Of a DNA stretch of 53,786 nucleotides, positions 53,485-53,786 are shown one piece after another. The stretch lies in assembly GCA_910577825.1 (NCBI GenBank), contig CAJTOK010000021.1, positions 1-53,786 of the forward strand, in the 5' to 3' direction. Under the pieces are notes generated by a model. It was not told where the DNA came from, did no database searches, and saw nothing but the letters and a program-made list of their open reading frames with translations. Origin of the DNA: an uncultured Lachnospiraceae bacterium (lineage in GTDB: Bacteria > Bacillota > Clostridia > Lachnospirales > Lachnospiraceae). A program made the position numbers and the translations under genes. Positions within the stretch are counted from its first letter, which is position 1; each line of letters begins with the position of its first letter.

Positions 53485-53786
53485 ATGGCACGTAAATCAG
53501 GAAAAATTGGGGATATACAGGAAACATTAAAAGATTACAACATTGGTATAAGAGATATTGGAAACAATGATGTTTTTATACACAGTCTTTCAAAAGAGGC
53601 GGCAAAAGTACCAGATTACAGGCATCCTTCTTATGTAAAACACAAACTGCAGGATATACTTTCCATATGTATCCTGGGGTTTCTTGCAGACTGCAATGAA
53701 TGGGAAGAAATAGCAGATTTTGCACGCCAGAAAGAAAAGTGGCTTAAAAAATACCTGGAACTTCCTAATGGTGTACCATCTTCTGA
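53485..53786 (+). CDS. ISAs1-family transposase (N-terminal part, cut by window end)
   Basis: The first 100 residues of a transposase are seen. The pattern YVKHKLQDILSICILGFLADCNEWEEIADFARQKEKWLKKYLELPNGVPS is that of the DDE_Tnp_1-associated N-terminal domain of ISAs1 transposases. AGGAGGA lies ahead of the ATG at 53485. The catalytic DDE residues and the right end of the element are beyond the window, so intactness cannot be judged. The left terminal inverted repeat was not recognised without its partner; it should lie after the terminator at 53346. Confidence 0.85.
   Translation, partial: MARKSGKIGDIQETLKDYNIGIRDIGNNDVFIHSLSKEAAKVPDYRHPSYVKHKLQDILSICILGFLADCNEWEEIADFARQKEKWLKKYLELPNGVPSS

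Overview
This window comes from a low-GC, spore-forming, flagellated Gram-positive of the class Clostridia, most likely a Lachnospiraceae member (inference). The reasons are: AT-rich sequence with AGG-type Shine-Dalgarno sites; the sporulation set spoIIGA-sigE-sigG-ymxH; a 2-oxoacid:ferredoxin oxidoreductase; and one very long clostridial-type fla/che operon. Nearly every gene is on the + strand.

Layout. 1-169: the 3' end of a membrane-protein gene. 170-557: a gene-free stretch with a promoter and a foldable leader. 558-3215: gamma, delta and alpha subunits of a 2-oxoacid:ferredoxin oxidoreductase, without a beta subunit, then an orphan 145-residue protein. 3302-7184: a cell-envelope block, with an ABC-2 polysaccharide exporter (permease and ATPase) and an LtaS-like membrane sulfatase-fold enzyme. 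7261-10088: a terminator, a probable Spo0A-type promoter with unusually long -35/-10 spacing, spoIIGA, sigE, sigG and ymxH. 10182-15577: nrdR, comM/yifB, dprA and topA.

15680-47735: the fla/che operon, in the order flgB flgC fliE fliF fliG fliH fliI fliJ motE-like fliK flgD TIGR02530-like flgE flbD motA motB fliL fliM fliY fliO fliP fliQ fliR flhB flhA flhF flhG pilZ cheB cheA cheW cheC cheD small-membrane-protein sigD. It builds the basal body, export gate, hook, motor and switch, adds chemotaxis signalling and a c-di-GMP-binding brake, and ends in the sigma factor for late flagellar genes. Most junctions are tight or overlapping. Six are wide (flgC-fliE, flgE-flbD, flbD-motA, fliL-fliM, cheW-cheC, sigD-fapA), and these are full of inverted repeats. 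The cheW-cheC gap can form mutually exclusive hairpins. cheY and flgG are not in the cluster.

47831-51328: four co-directional genes after sigD: FapA/DUF342, a small charged protein, a DUF6115-like coiled-coil protein, and a membrane protein whose C-terminus resembles the LysM-like part of MltG. 51355-52128: a HisA isomerase of the eukaryotic (HIS6) type, followed by a terminator. 52503-53282: a secreted SleB-type cell-wall hydrolase. From 53485 the window runs into an ISAs1-family transposase preceded by a perfect 15-bp hairpin that overlaps its ribosome-binding site.

The best candidates for undescribed biology are the structured intercistronic regions of the fla/che operon, especially cheW-cheC and flgC-fliE, and the conserved-looking but uncharacterised genes around sigD. 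No wholly new defence or biosynthetic system was seen.
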